From Mesostigma viride (Eukaryota > Streptophyta > Mesostigmatophyceae > Mesostigmatales > Mesostigmataceae), in contig RPFO01000026.1 of NCBI GenBank assembly GCA_009746045.1, positions 1,182,015-1,246,014 on the forward strand: 64,000 nucleotides of DNA, read 5' to 3'. Positions 11,129 to 35,651 of the stretch are shown in pieces. Both the position numbers and the translations under genes were made by a program. The notes under the pieces were generated by a model that made no database searches, was not told where the DNA came from, and saw only the letters and a program-made list of their open reading frames with translations. The first letter of the stretch is position 1. Each line of letters opens with the position of its first letter.

Positions 11129-12366
11129 GTGTACATTTTTTCCAGCATTGATGCTCTGCCGGTGAAATGACTGTTGTCATTTTTCTATTGATCCATTTGT
11201 CAATGGGACACTTACCGGTGTTGCTTTGACCGTGTTAGCTTCAGCATGCGTCCTGCGTAGTATATAACATAAACCTTTTACGTGCATAGTAGTACATACA
11301 TGTTGCAGGGTTCCTGTAGACCTGCATTGGCACACGAATGCGGGGTTGGAGCCTCCTACTTCATCGTTATCGCAACCATGAGCAGTCACAAATCTATAAC
11401 GCCAGAATCAGCAAATACGTGGCCTACCCGCCTAGAAAAGGGGGTCAGTTTGGCACTTTCTGGATTACTGCGGGCTGCATACTCTTCATCATCAATCTCT
11501 GCCGCGTGGGCGTGGCACGCATCGCCCTCTCCCTCGTGCATGTACTAGTGCCTTGGCGATGGATTGCTGCGCTCGTGCTGCACGTCGCCATGCTAGCAAA
11601 TGTGATGGTTTCCGATTCTGTCGCTTGTGGCGTGTGACCAAGCCAGCAAGACATCGTAGCATCCTGTCGTGCTATAACGGCGAACCTTCTCCCTGGTACG
11701 CAGCCGTACGGCGGAGCTTACAGGCGATTCATCCTCCCTTCCCGTGCACTCCCCCCATCTCCGCCCCCCGGTCCCTGTCCCCGTCCCTGTCCCTTTCCAT
11801 GTATGCCGCTTCTCCCCCATCATGCATGTTCCCTATTTAATTAATTTGTTATGCACCTTTGCCTTTCATGCCCTCCTCACCTTCCCTTGCACCCTCCTCC
11901 CTTATCTATCTCTCTACTTTCTCCCTTATATCGAATCCCTCCAGGCTTGCCCTCTCCACAATAGTTAGTTAAAACACTGCGCAGTATCCAATGATATGCC
12001 GCACCCCCCCCTCCTCCTCTTTCCTTGAGCTGTAGCCCTCCCATCGGTTGTCCCCTCGTTTGCTGCATCCATTTACCCCCTCCCCTTTTCATTTGCAACA
12101 ACCCCCCTCTGCCCTCCTCTTTTTCTACGGCATGCCCTTGTCTACCCTCCGCAATTTCTATGATGCGCCCATCCTTCCCTCCCTTGATTATGCTCCCTCT
12201 CTCCTTTCTCTCTCTCTCTCCCCCCCCCCCGCTCCTTCCTCTCGGCCCTCTCTTTCCTTTCTCTGACCCCGACCTCTCTTTTCTCTCACCCCTCCCTCGC
12301 CTTCCTCTCCCCTCTCCCTCGCCTTCTTCTCTCCCCTCGCTCTCCTTCCTCTCTCCATATCCACAG

Positions 12367-26856
<14,490 letters not shown>

Positions 26857-26930
26857 AAAAAAGTATGCCTTTATTGTGACTTGCTTATTAGTATGTCATT
26901 AGTATGTCACAGATTATCTACATGAATATG

Positions 26931-27308
26931 TTAGGCACAGTTGGCCGTTCTCTTTACTTTTTGTGACCGGTCCTTTACAACCTTTATTGGTGGTTGTAAT
27001 ATGAACGCATCGACTAAGTGTGTGGGCTCTACAGACTTATCATCTTTGGCATTAAATTGCTTCGCAAGTGGAATGCTTTCGTTAGAATTATTTTTGGTAG
27101 GTACATAGAGCGCTCCTGTCCACAAGATCGAGAGCTTGACTGACAGGCCATCGTATGCATGCAGCATTTCCAGTCCACTCCCATCCAGGGCAAGCATACC
27201 GTGGCTATCGAAGATGTGGCGATAGAATGTGCCTTTTATGCTTGCATATTCTTTATGGTCATACATGGCATACATGGCCTTTCTTACCCATATCGGCATA
27301 CGCACCAA
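26931..27308 (-). CDS. Unrecognised 125-codon ORF, AT-rich
   Basis: The minus frame has a normal protein-like composition (MYDHKEYASIKGTFYRHIFD, then a basic C-terminus VVKDRSQKVKRTANC) and sits in an AT-rich stretch unlike the other genes here. I recognise no family, and there is no supporting splice pattern or neighbour of related function. It could be a small gene, an exon or a degraded mobile-element gene. The surrounding 26857-27570 shows nothing else. Confidence 0.3.
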   Translation of the reverse strand: MVRMPIWVRKAMYAMYDHKEYASIKGTFYRHIFDSHGMLALDGSGLEMLHAYDGLSVKLSILWTGALYVPTKNNSNESIPLAKQFNAKDDKSVEPTHLVDAFILQPPIKVVKDRSQKVKRTANCA

Positions 27309-27572
27309 GGGTCAGGGCAAGTGCATCACAGGGTAGGGCGACGCATTTTTGGCCAAGTACTAAATTGCAAACAACCATGCTTCTTCTACTTCTCGCTTTC
27401 TGTGCACCGCCCACTTGGATGTCTTGCCTCGTGCAGGTGAAAAGGACCCAAAAAGGTTAAAGTTTGGAACCGGCGCTGCCATACAAGTTCACGTGGCCCA
27501 CTGCTAGCTAGGGTAGCCCCCAGGTAGAAGTTACTGCTGCTGATGACAGCTGTACGACCGCTTTGTGCACCA

Positions 27573-28010
27573 TTGAATTGAATTGAATTGAATTGAATTG
27601 AATTGAATTGAATTGAATTGAATTGAATTGAATTGAATTGAATTGAATTGAATTGAATTGAATTGAATTGAATTGAATTGAATTGAATTGAATTGAACTG
27701 AACTGAACTGAACTGAACTGAACTGAACTGAACTGAACTGAACTGAACTGAACTGAACTGAACTGAACTGAACTGAACTGAACTGAACTGAACTGAACTG
27801 AACTGAACTGAACTGAACTGAACTGAACTGAACTGAACTGAACTGAACTGAACTGAACTGAACTGAACTGAATTGAATTGAATTGAATTGAATTGAATTG
27901 AATTGAATTGAATTGAATTGAATTGAATTGAATTGAATTGAATTGAATTGAATTGAATTGAATTGAATTGAATTGAATTGAATTGAATTGAATTGAATTG
28001 AATTGAATTG
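27573..28010 (-). repeat. 438-bp pentanucleotide array: AATTG / AACTG / AATTG
   Basis: About 25 units of AATTG (27573-27695), exactly 35 of AACTG (27696-27870) and 28 of AATTG (27871-28010), without one interruption. On its right it joins directly to an inverted LINE-B type terminus (28011-28060), exactly where such elements have their short tail (compare ten AATTG units at 6797-6846). The array is therefore best read as an expanded retroelement tail. Minus-strand frames (NSIQF repeats) are artefacts. Confidence 0.9.
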
Positions 28011-28440
28011 GAACATAACTCCGTTGGGAGTATATGTAGCACATATCCCTGAGAAGGGGTATATGGCTTTTAATGTACACTCTGGGCTACTTCCTGCAAA
28101 TGGTAGGGTGTAAACTACCCCTGCTCTGGGTGCACAAAGTGCACCTGCACACCACTATGTATTCCAGCACCTTGCTAAAGGCGCGGACATAGGGGGGAAG
28201 ATCATCATGGCTATACAAAGGCCCTAGGGCATGGCTTCTCAGCAGAGAGTGACTCTCTGCATGGGCACAGCATAACTAAATAAAGCTAGACATCATCTGG
28301 TGTGTGACACATGCATCATATAGGCACACATGTACATGACTAAATGATGCTAAGGCATCAGCTGGTCTAGGCCCCTGTAGTAGGCGTACATGTGTGCACA
28401 AGGCCACAGTGGCTAGGCCTGTCTATTCTACACTACTGCT
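28011..28440 (-). repeat. Repeat family E with LINE-B type terminus
   Basis: Read on minus, the segment ends GGATATGTGCTACATATACT, then CCCAACGGAGTTATGTTCC, then (CAATT)n. This is the LINE-B 3' terminus with a different body upstream. The body shares words with 4361-4620 and 39170-39490. It follows directly on an ORF1-type LINE frame (28441-29937), so the whole may be a LINE derivative that kept ORF1 and the tail but lost ORF2. Confidence 0.5.
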
Positions 28441-29937
28441 GTATATTCCCCTAAGCTGCATGGGGCGCGAACCGTCTGCGTGAAGTGCTGGGGCCGCGGG
28501 GGTCGCTTGCATGCCAGGGCTTTACGTGGCCGACGTAGATGGTCGCCCCCTTCCAGCACACCGGCGCTTTCCCGCCGCGGTCTGCCGGAGCTGGTGGTAG
28601 GTCGGCCATAGCTCCCGTCACCGTTGTTGCTGTGCCAAGGTCAAGTCGTCGTCCGCCAAGGTGAAGTGAGTCTTCTCGCGAGCCGCTTGCAGCGTCTGAG
28701 AAACGAAATCTTGTCCGCCGGGTTCTCAAAGATGAGAAGAAGCGGGGGTGCCACTGCCTTTAATACCCCGCGCGCAGGGAAGCTAGGCGGTGGGCGACCA
28801 GCTTGATCTCACCGGCCTAGGGGCTAGGATGCCCATATGACCAAGGATTTTGCTCTCAAACTCCTGTGCAAGCTTCTCGGAATTCTCACCTTCCGCCACA
28901 TGTGTCGAAGTTCTTGACGATGACGTTAAGGCTGCGCTTGGCGAGCTCGCTCGGCCTCCTCGCGGAGGACGAGCGTCTGCTGCCGTGGAGCCGCTGTGCT
29001 GCGACGGCGGACTGAGGTGGTGCAGGTGGTGTGTTGCCGCCCGCAGTGAGGTCTGGGTGGGAGGAGTGTCGCCAGCCGCCTGGCAGTCCAGCGGGGGCTA
29101 GCTGGCTTGGCGGCAATGTCCTTCACCGCCTGGGCGGTGAGGCCTGCGGTGTTTTGCAAGCGCTCAATGGCGATGGCGTTGTCCTTGAGGTGCATGCTGG
29201 TCGATGTCGCGGAGCTGGGCGGTGATGGCGTCGGAGGTGGGGGTGGTGGCGGTGGAGGAGGCGAGGAAGGTGGAGGTGGCGGTGGAGATGGTGGAGAGGA
29301 GGGGGAGCTCGGCAGCCACTGAGCATGTGCTGCCCATGGCTGCCACATCTGCAGCGAGGGGGGCCGCGTGCTGCTCGAGGGCGCCTCCTTTTAAGGAGGG
29401 AGCGGATGGAGGATTCGGTCAAGGTGGTGGTGATGGGCTTGAGGGGCCAGATTTCCTCGAGGGAGCGTCCAAGGAGGGAGAAGAGGTCGTATTGCTGAAG
29501 GTGGGGGCGGCGGGCGGTGAATGAGGATGTGGTAGAATGGGCGCCTCTGAAGGAAAGCATTGACGAGGCGACCCTGGTGGAAGAGCTGCTTGCACAGTTC
29601 AAGAAGCGATGTGTGCGATCCAAAAAACACGTAGCTCAGGACGGTCGCGGTTGAGCTTGTCAAAAAAGCCGGGCTGGCTGGCGTCCGTCAAAAGTCGAAC
29701 TCTTCCCAGCTCGGCTCGGCAGGGCGACTGCGCTTGGGCTCAGGCGACGCTGCATGCGGGCGAGGCGAGCCCGGGGGGCTGGGCGACTGGTAGGGCTTGG
29801 CTAGTGGCGCCCCTGCCGTGCCTCCTGGGCCGGAGGGCGAAGCTGCAGCCGGAGCTGCAGACGTATTTTCAGGGCCAGCTTCAGGAGCGCAGCCGCCAGG
29901 CTGCGTTGCGCGGAGCCGGAGCGTTTGCTCGCCATAT
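28441..29937 (-). pseudogene. LINE ORF1-like gene, frameshifted
   Basis: The minus strand starts MASKRSGSAQRSLAAA at 29937 and continues over several frame changes through a proline/alanine-rich N-terminus ending SWEEFDF, an LFHQGRLVNAFLQRRP segment (about 29560), a low-complexity proline stretch, a SMHLKDNAIAIERLQNTAGL segment, and a C-terminal block near 28520-28720 (LPPAPADRGGKAPVCWKGAT, IYVGHVKPWHASD) matching the ends of the other ORF1 copies. It is a diverged relative of the ORF1 at 40582-40986. Multiple shifts and stops make it dead. Confidence 0.55.
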
Positions 29938-29964
29938 ATTGCGTTACTAATAGCTTCGGAAAAT

Positions 29965-30452
29965 TATATCAGCGTAAGTAAGTAAGTACTTACGTGTCAT
30001 GCGCAAAGGCATGCCACGGAGTACTAGTTATGCTAATCTCATTAGAAAAATAATTACACAAAAGTTTAAGCAAATATCGTCTGCATCATCCCCCAACCGT
30101 TAAGCACTAGATGGGGATGTAATCCTCATCCGAGCTGTCCTCTACTGTATAAATGGCAGACGAGGCGGTAGTGTAGCTCGGCTATCCTCAGGACCAATAA
30201 CCTCCACCTGCGGACTTCTACCTCCTATATCAGCGTGTGCGTCTTAGAAAGACGAAGCGATTGTGATATTCGCAGCCGAATTTGGGGCCTGAAATGTGAA
30301 AGTTTTATGAGCTCCGTCGCGTCACCTTGGCTACCTCGGGTGCACCATTATGTAAGTAAGCACTTGCGTGCCATGTGCATGCCACGGAGAATATGCTAAT
30401 CTCACATTCTATGAATATAACTAGGGCTGGAACATCCGGGTATTTCCTCGAC
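29965..30452 (-). repeat. LINE-C 3' ends with (TAAG/ACTT) tail, two fragments
   Basis: 29970-30225 is the inverse of 39950-40190: AGTAGAGGACAGCTCGGATG, ATCCCCATCTAGTGCT, ATGAGATTAGCATAGTACTC, then a tail of AAGT/ACTT units (here AGTAAGTAAGTA at the low end). A second, shorter fragment with the same terminal words is at 30350-30410. No coding sequence. Confidence 0.65.
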
Positions 30453-30457
30453 CCGCG

Positions 30458-31074
30458 AGTTGTGAGGGTAAGAATGCCACGAATTCCGCCATGGTTCTTG
30501 CAGGAAGTTGCCTTTATTAATAATCAGGAAACACAGACGTAAGTCACGTCACTTCCAAGACTGCACGCAGCACAGACGACAGGGTCGCAGTGCCAAGAGA
30601 ACGTGCACGCAAGAACTAGCGTCCCGGTGTGACCAAGTCACTCATATAGCTTACTAGGGACGCGTCCAAGTATTCAGCTGCACTGTCACAGCTGAACTGT
30701 CAATCAATTGATTACACAGACTCTGGCACGCCTTTGGCGCGCAGATCTATCAATTGTCCATACGGCTAGTCCTGTGGACCTATCCGTACACTAGTCAGCA
30801 TCAATTGTCTCATAGGTCCTGGCGCGCTACAGTGCGCCTACCTATCAATTGACCATCAAGTCCTGTACAAGTCCTGTCAACGTCCTGCGGACTATCAAAG
30901 TGACACTTGTACATCCTGTGTCCGTACGCGCCCACAGTGGCGCGCCGGGTACTGTCGGCACAGCCTAGGAAACGTCATAACTTTTACGTTCCTTAACCAA
31001 ATGAGGCGTTCAAGGTGCCGTTGGAAAGAGCGTAACAATCTCTATCCATCTAACGTAAATCCTTTACGTTAACT
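30458..31074 (-). repeat. 3' LTR of the copia element
   Basis: 617 bases, direct repeat of 37668-38284 at an offset of 7210. The two differences I see are at 30745 (A against C) and 31013 (A against T). It ends next to the polypurine tract, which fixes the element's orientation as minus. Confidence 0.95.
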
Positions 31075-32021
31075 CCAATCCCTTCTTTTCTTTAGGGTCA
31101 CATCCCCTGCCAGGGACCCTTGAAGTAGCTTGAAATGTCCTTCACTCCAGCTTGAAGCTTGAACAGATGTCTTTAATGGCCAATGCCATTCCCCCAGCCC
31201 TTTCTTTTAAGGAACTGGAAAAGAAACAGATCTGCCACAGGGAAAACCATTTCATGAGAAATGGAGAAAACCTATGGAAGTGGCATTACAGAGTACCACC
31301 AGATATTAGAAGCACACAAAATTAAATACATACAGGTTAATTCTATGAGGTCTTCTCCAGGAATTAATCCCATCACCTCGGTAGAGCCTCCAGTACAATG
31401 ACCTTCTGGCGGTGAGTTACATTAATCCCAGATACTAATCCCATAAAACCCAGTACATATTCAATATAAGTACAATAAATCCATGACAATTAAAATACCA
31501 CTTGACAAAGTAAGGCGTATTACAATAGTTTGCCTGTCATTCTCTCAACAGGGGTCTATTGGCGCCCGTCTTACGGCGCCCGTCTACTTGCCAGATGGTA
31601 AACTGCCACAGCAAACAAATGACAAAATGAAACACATAGGCAACAATTAAATCCTGCCCTGGGGAACTAGGGAAGTCTGAACAGGCAAACACCTGAACAG
31701 GCCAGCTTGTAGAAACATAATACCAGGGAATCGAACCCCGCCCTATAAACCCCAGAATAAAGGTTCCCAGACCATTGTGAGAGTATGTACAAATATACAT
31801 TTCTTTTAAAATAGAATACATGGTCTGTAATGGACCTGTCAACCTTGTGTAGTCAACAGCATGAACCCCAGCCAAAACCTGGCTGTATCCTGATTAAAAT
31901 CAGAGTGAGTGTACCATGGTCCATGAGCCTTAGTACAGACTAAAATACAGGTATTATGCCAGTCACAATGCTGACACTACCACACAATCTGCTCTCCAAT
32001 GCCCTATAACCATGCACCAGC
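31075..32021 (-). other. Copia element 3' untranslated region with polypurine tract
   Basis: 950 bases between the pol stop and the 3' LTR. The polypurine tract is at 31075-31093 on the minus strand. A 112-codon minus frame at 31537-31875 has a hydrophobic stretch (AYVFHFVICLLWQFTIW), but I cannot assign it; it may be chance. Confidence 0.6.
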
Positions 32022-35000
32022 TTAGACAGCTTGCTGAGATGGGTCCATCAGAGACTGAAGAACCTTGTATTGCACTGCTGCCTTCTGCACTAGCTTGGTC
32101 AAAGCATCAGCAGGATTGTCAACCCCAGGGATATGCTCAATATTGGCCAAGGAGGACAACTCCTTAAGAAGGAGATAATCCAAGTCCCTACTTCTGGCCA
32201 TCTGCCTGTGCACAAACTGCACCATCCCCATGGAGTCTGTTTTTAGAAGAGTGGTAACCTGAAGTGGCCAAGGAGTGTTAGAAGTCATCTGATGAAGCAA
32301 CTCCTTCAGATAAAGGCTTGTGTGAATGCCTTCACAAATAGCCCTGCATTCTGCCACATCACTGCTGACAGCCACCCGTTTGTGCAGGCGACTAAACCAG
32401 CTCACCAAACTCCCCAGGCCTTCCTGTCTGAGCACAAAGAGCCCTGCAGCCCTGCCCCTGACCTTGGAGACCTGCCTGCTGTCCATTGAGCTATCCACAT
32501 ACAGCTCCATGCAAATGGGTTGTGATAAATCCACTGCAGACAACAGAATGCCAGATGAAGCCCTGACCTGATCAGCCACCTTGGCAGACCCTAGCTCCAC
32601 CAGCATGTCATCAGGCAACCTGGCTATGACCATAAGGTCTGGCCTGGAAATGCCTGCCACCCAAGCAACCATGCCCCTCACCATGGGACACAGTGCCTGT
32701 GTGATGGTTGGAGGAAGCTTGCTAATGAGGGTCTCTTGATAGTCATTGCCCCCCACCAGCAGCATACGCCACTCCCCTCCCTTCTTCACCAGTGTGGCCT
32801 CCATGCCCACAAACAGCAGAGGCTCATTCTCCACCTGCCATTGCTCCCTACCCAGAGGAAACTTGGACTTAATGATGGAGATCAGCTCCTTAAGCCACGA
32901 CGTGGGAGCTATCAGATGTAGGTCATCCCCGTGCAGCGAAGCATACACTGGCAGGCCTTCCCATTGCCCCAGAAACAGACAGGGGTCTACAGGAGAGACC
33001 TTCAAGTTGCAATGCTCCTTCAGGAAACGGTTGAGAGTCTCCCTCCAGATTATTGGACTTGACCTCAGGCCCTCCAGGCCCTTGAGGATTTTAAGGAACT
33101 CCGTGTGGATGTCCCTTTTCCATACAGCAGGCACCCTAACATAGAAAGGCGTCTTGCCCTCCCACTTTTCCTGTGCCACATCTGCATCACCCTCCAGAAA
33201 TGCCCTCTTGAAGTCTATCACCACTGAGCCATAGTCCAAGCCCTTGTTGAGAAGGCCTAGAAAGACACACAGCAGCAGCCTCCAAGTATCATGCAGCATG
33301 CCAGGGGTATACAACTCCTCAGCAGTGCACTCACCAGTACCCTTGAACTCATTCAGCACTGGCCTGACATGTGGTACCTTGACCCCGTCCACCTCCTTCA
33401 TCTTGATGACAAACTTGAGCTTGAGTAGACGTCGTGCAGGAGGCAGGTCATTGACAGGTTCCACGCATTTCTTGGAGATCCAGTCCTCCCCAGATTTAAT
33501 CAGACCCAGTGTGACCTGGGGACACATAATGGGAGAGGACATGAGCTTCACCAGGCCTTGGTAGTTGATAGGGCTGTGTCCAGCAAGTGAGTGAGGACCA
33601 ATGCCCAAACTGCTTGGATGACTAGCAGCTGGCAGTATGAGGTCATCAACCAAGGGCTCCTGCCCCTGGCACACTTGCACACGCTTAACCGTCCTGGTTA
33701 CTGCACGTGATAGGTGAGTGGTCCTGAAATTAATCAGTGGGACCTGACCAGCCCCTTCCTTAGTCAGGAGAGAGGACGTGATCACTACCCCATCCTGGCA
33801 TAGGAAATTCTGCCCCAGAAGAGCAGGTCCTTGATAGCCCTCCAAGACACAAAAAGCAGTGTCCTGTCCAAGGATAGGAATGAATACCTCACCCAGTACC
33901 TTCACGTGTACCCCGCCACTGAAGTCAGACACAAACTGATAGCTGGGTTCAGACATGCTGTACCCTGCTGCAGCCCTGGTCCCAATAATGGAGACCTGAG
34001 AATTAGTGTCTACCTCTAAGGCAGTGTCCAGCCCCAGATTGCCATGCCACCTGAGCTTGGCTACCTTGGGCTGCTTCTTGGCCCTTTGTAGAGCCCCAAT
34101 CAATCCAGCCAAACTTGTCCCCCTGGGCTTGGTTAGTGCCTTGGGCTTGACAGTTGACTCCCCAGCTGTTGACCTTGCAGCCTGTTCAACAAGTACCTCT
34201 GCAACCTGGCCAGGGCTGACAGATTCCCCTGCAACAGATGTGGTCGTTGCGTCAGTGATGTCACCTGGGACCTGAAAATCCTGCAGATCCTGTGAGCCTT
34301 GTGCCTGACTGCCCTCATTCATCAGGTTAGGCTTGACATATGACCAACTCAGCCGGTGTACATGCTTTGGTTCGTCCTCCATGCTGACCAAGCATGCGTG
34401 GCTAGCTTCATCAACCTGGGTAACCACCCCAGGACTCCAGCTACCACGTTTGCCATAAAGGCTAGGTTCCTTCCAAGCTAGGACCTTCTGACCCACTTGT
34501 GGCTCCAGCATCTTCCAACCCCGGTCCTTCTCCCTCAGCTTGGCAAAGGTGACATGTGCAGCATGTTTCCAGCCCTCCAGCACATGTGGTGGGCACAGGC
34601 CATGATATAGACCCATTGGGCTGACAGCAACTCCATCATAGTAGAAGTTAACCCTGCTGTTCAGCTGCTGCTCCACGTTCCTCAGCCATGCACTCCTGAC
34701 AAGTGCAGGTGCAGACAAGGGTACCCAGTCTTCAGAGATGATCAATTTCTTGACCTCCTGGATTGCCCTCTCGATAGCACCCTGCTGCCCATGAGCCTCC
34801 CTAGGTGTAACCAGCAACTCAGGAAGGGTAGGATCACCCTTGAGATGCTGAAACTGCATGTCCACCTGGATCCTTGTGGTAGGAAACTTGGCTCTTACAT
34901 TCTGCAGGGCAGCCAGCAAGTACCTGTTCTTCATAGAAGGTAAATGCTCCAGCACCTTGTATTTCGTGTACCTGTCCACGCACACCAACAGTTGCATGCC

Positions 35001-35648
35001 CCTGATGTGTTGGATATCACACTGCAGATCACCAATGCTCTGAGGTAGAGCTTTGGCATGTGATTTCCTGGGCTTGTTGGAGGACAACTGGCACTTACAC
35101 CGTGAGGCAGCTTGCTGACACGCCTTAAGAAGGGGTGCCCTGCCCATACGGAAGGCAAAGTTGTTTGACAGAGAAGTGGCATGCCCAAACATGTTGTGGA
35201 TTCGGGCACCCAACTCCTGGTACACAGAGGAAGCAGTCCCTGGCACAGTCAGGACTGTGCTGTCAGGTTGTCCAGCATCACCATGCTGACTTCCATCCTG
35301 TTCTGACTCAGAGCCTGAGTCACCCTGCTCATGCCCAACACCTGGACCGCCAGCAGGGACCACATGCATACCACCAGAGGCCTTCACACCCCTCTGTGGT
35401 TGTACATTGGTTTCTCTCAAAATGAGAGGTCCACCCTCGTGCCCAGCACGAGGATGCATAGGGTCAGACATACTTACAGCTGCATCAGCTGTCAAGGACG
35501 TCTTCATAGGAACCTGTACCTCTCCAGGTGACCTGGGGCCACACTGAACCTGGAGATCACCCTCTTGTTGCCCAGATATAAAATCTGCATTGGAGCACCT
35601 GGCCTCCCCCTTGGGTGAATTAAGGTGTGTAGGGGTTGCCTCAGACAG
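32022..35648 (-). CDS. Copia pol: integrase, protease-like motif, reverse transcriptase, RNase H
   Basis: The frame is open from directly after the gag UGA (35648) to 32022; the first Met at 35507 gives 1161 residues. Numbering from that Met: a His/Cys pre-integrase region at about 104-139 (HNMFGH, then CKC), then the integrase core with LQCD at 161-164, D216 in QVDMQ and E246 in GAIERA. A clan-AA-type aspartic protease signature follows: EVDTNSQVSIIG at 498-509 and ALLGQNFL at 562-569; the usual D-T/S-G is D-T-N. The reverse transcriptase has VIDFKRAFLEG (about 763-773) and LHGDDLHLI (859-866) in place of YVDD. RNase H has YVDSS, and the protein ends with NPADALTKL. No stop or shift interrupts it. 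In known copia elements the protease precedes the integrase; here I see none before it. Confidence 0.9.
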   Translation of the reverse strand: MSEATPTHLNSPKGEARCSNADFISGQQEGDLQVQCGPRSPGEVQVPMKTSLTADAAVSMSDPMHPRAGHEGGPLILRETNVQPQRGVKASGGMHVVPAGGPGVGHEQGDSGSESEQDGSQHGDAGQPDSTVLTVPGTASSVYQELGARIHNMFGHATSLSNNFAFRMGRAPLLKACQQAASRCKCQLSSNKPRKSHAKALPQSIGDLQCDIQHIRGMQLLVCVDRYTKYKVLEHLPSMKNRYLLAALQNVRAKFPTTRIQVDMQFQHLKGDPTLPELLVTPREAHGQQGAIERAIQEVKKLIISEDWVPLSAPALVRSAWLRNVEQQLNSRVNFYYDGVAVSPMGLYHGLCPPHVLEGWKHAAHVTFAKLREKDRGWKMLEPQVGQKVLAWKEPSLYGKRGSWSPGVVTQVDEASHACLVSMEDEPKHVHRLSWSYVKPNLMNEGSQAQGSQDLQDFQVPGDITDATTTSVAGESVSPGQVAEVLVEQAARSTAGESTVKPKALTKPRGTSLAGLIGALQRAKKQPKVAKLRWHGNLGLDTALEVDTNSQVSIIGTRAAAGYSMSEPSYQFVSDFSGGVHVKVLGEVFIPILGQDTAFCVLEGYQGPALLGQNFLCQDGVVITSSLLTKEGAGQVPLINFRTTHLSRAVTRTVKRVQVCQGQEPLVDDLILPAASHPSSLGIGPHSLAGHSPINYQGLVKLMSSPIMCPQVTLGLIKSGEDWISKKCVEPVNDLPPARRLLKLKFVIKMKEVDGVKVPHVRPVLNEFKGTGECTAEELYTPGMLHDTWRLLLCVFLGLLNKGLDYGSVVIDFKRAFLEGDADVAQEKWEGKTPFYVRVPAVWKRDIHTEFLKILKGLEGLRSSPIIWRETLNRFLKEHCNLKVSPVDPCLFLGQWEGLPVYASLHGDDLHLIAPTSWLKELISIIKSKFPLGREQWQVENEPLLFVGMEATLVKKGGEWRMLLVGGNDYQETLISKLPPTITQALCPMVRGMVAWVAGISRPDLMVIARLPDDMLVELGSAKVADQVRASSGILLSAVDLSQPICMELYVDSSMDSRQVSKVRGRAAGLFVLRQEGLGSLVSWFSRLHKRVAVSSDVAECRAICEGIHTSLYLKELLHQMTSNTPWPLQVTTLLKTDSMGMVQFVHRQMARSRDLDYLLLKELSSLANIEHIPGVDNPADALTKLVQKAAVQYKVLQSLMDPSQQAV

Positions 35649-35651
35649 TCA
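35649..35651 (-). promoter_or_regulatory. In-frame UGA between gag and pol, candidate readthrough site
   Basis: The zinc-knuckle end of gag and all of pol are in the same frame, separated by one TGA. The context is CAG-TGA-CTG. UGA followed by CU is a known leaky context in other systems. Pol has no good start close behind the stop (first Met 47 codons on), which favours readthrough over re-initiation. It may instead be a point mutation in this copy. Confidence 0.5.

Noticed and set aside
27386-28080. Frames reading NSIQF/SSVQF repeats
   Set aside because: The five-base unit is stop-free in all minus frames; it is tail-derived satellite DNA.
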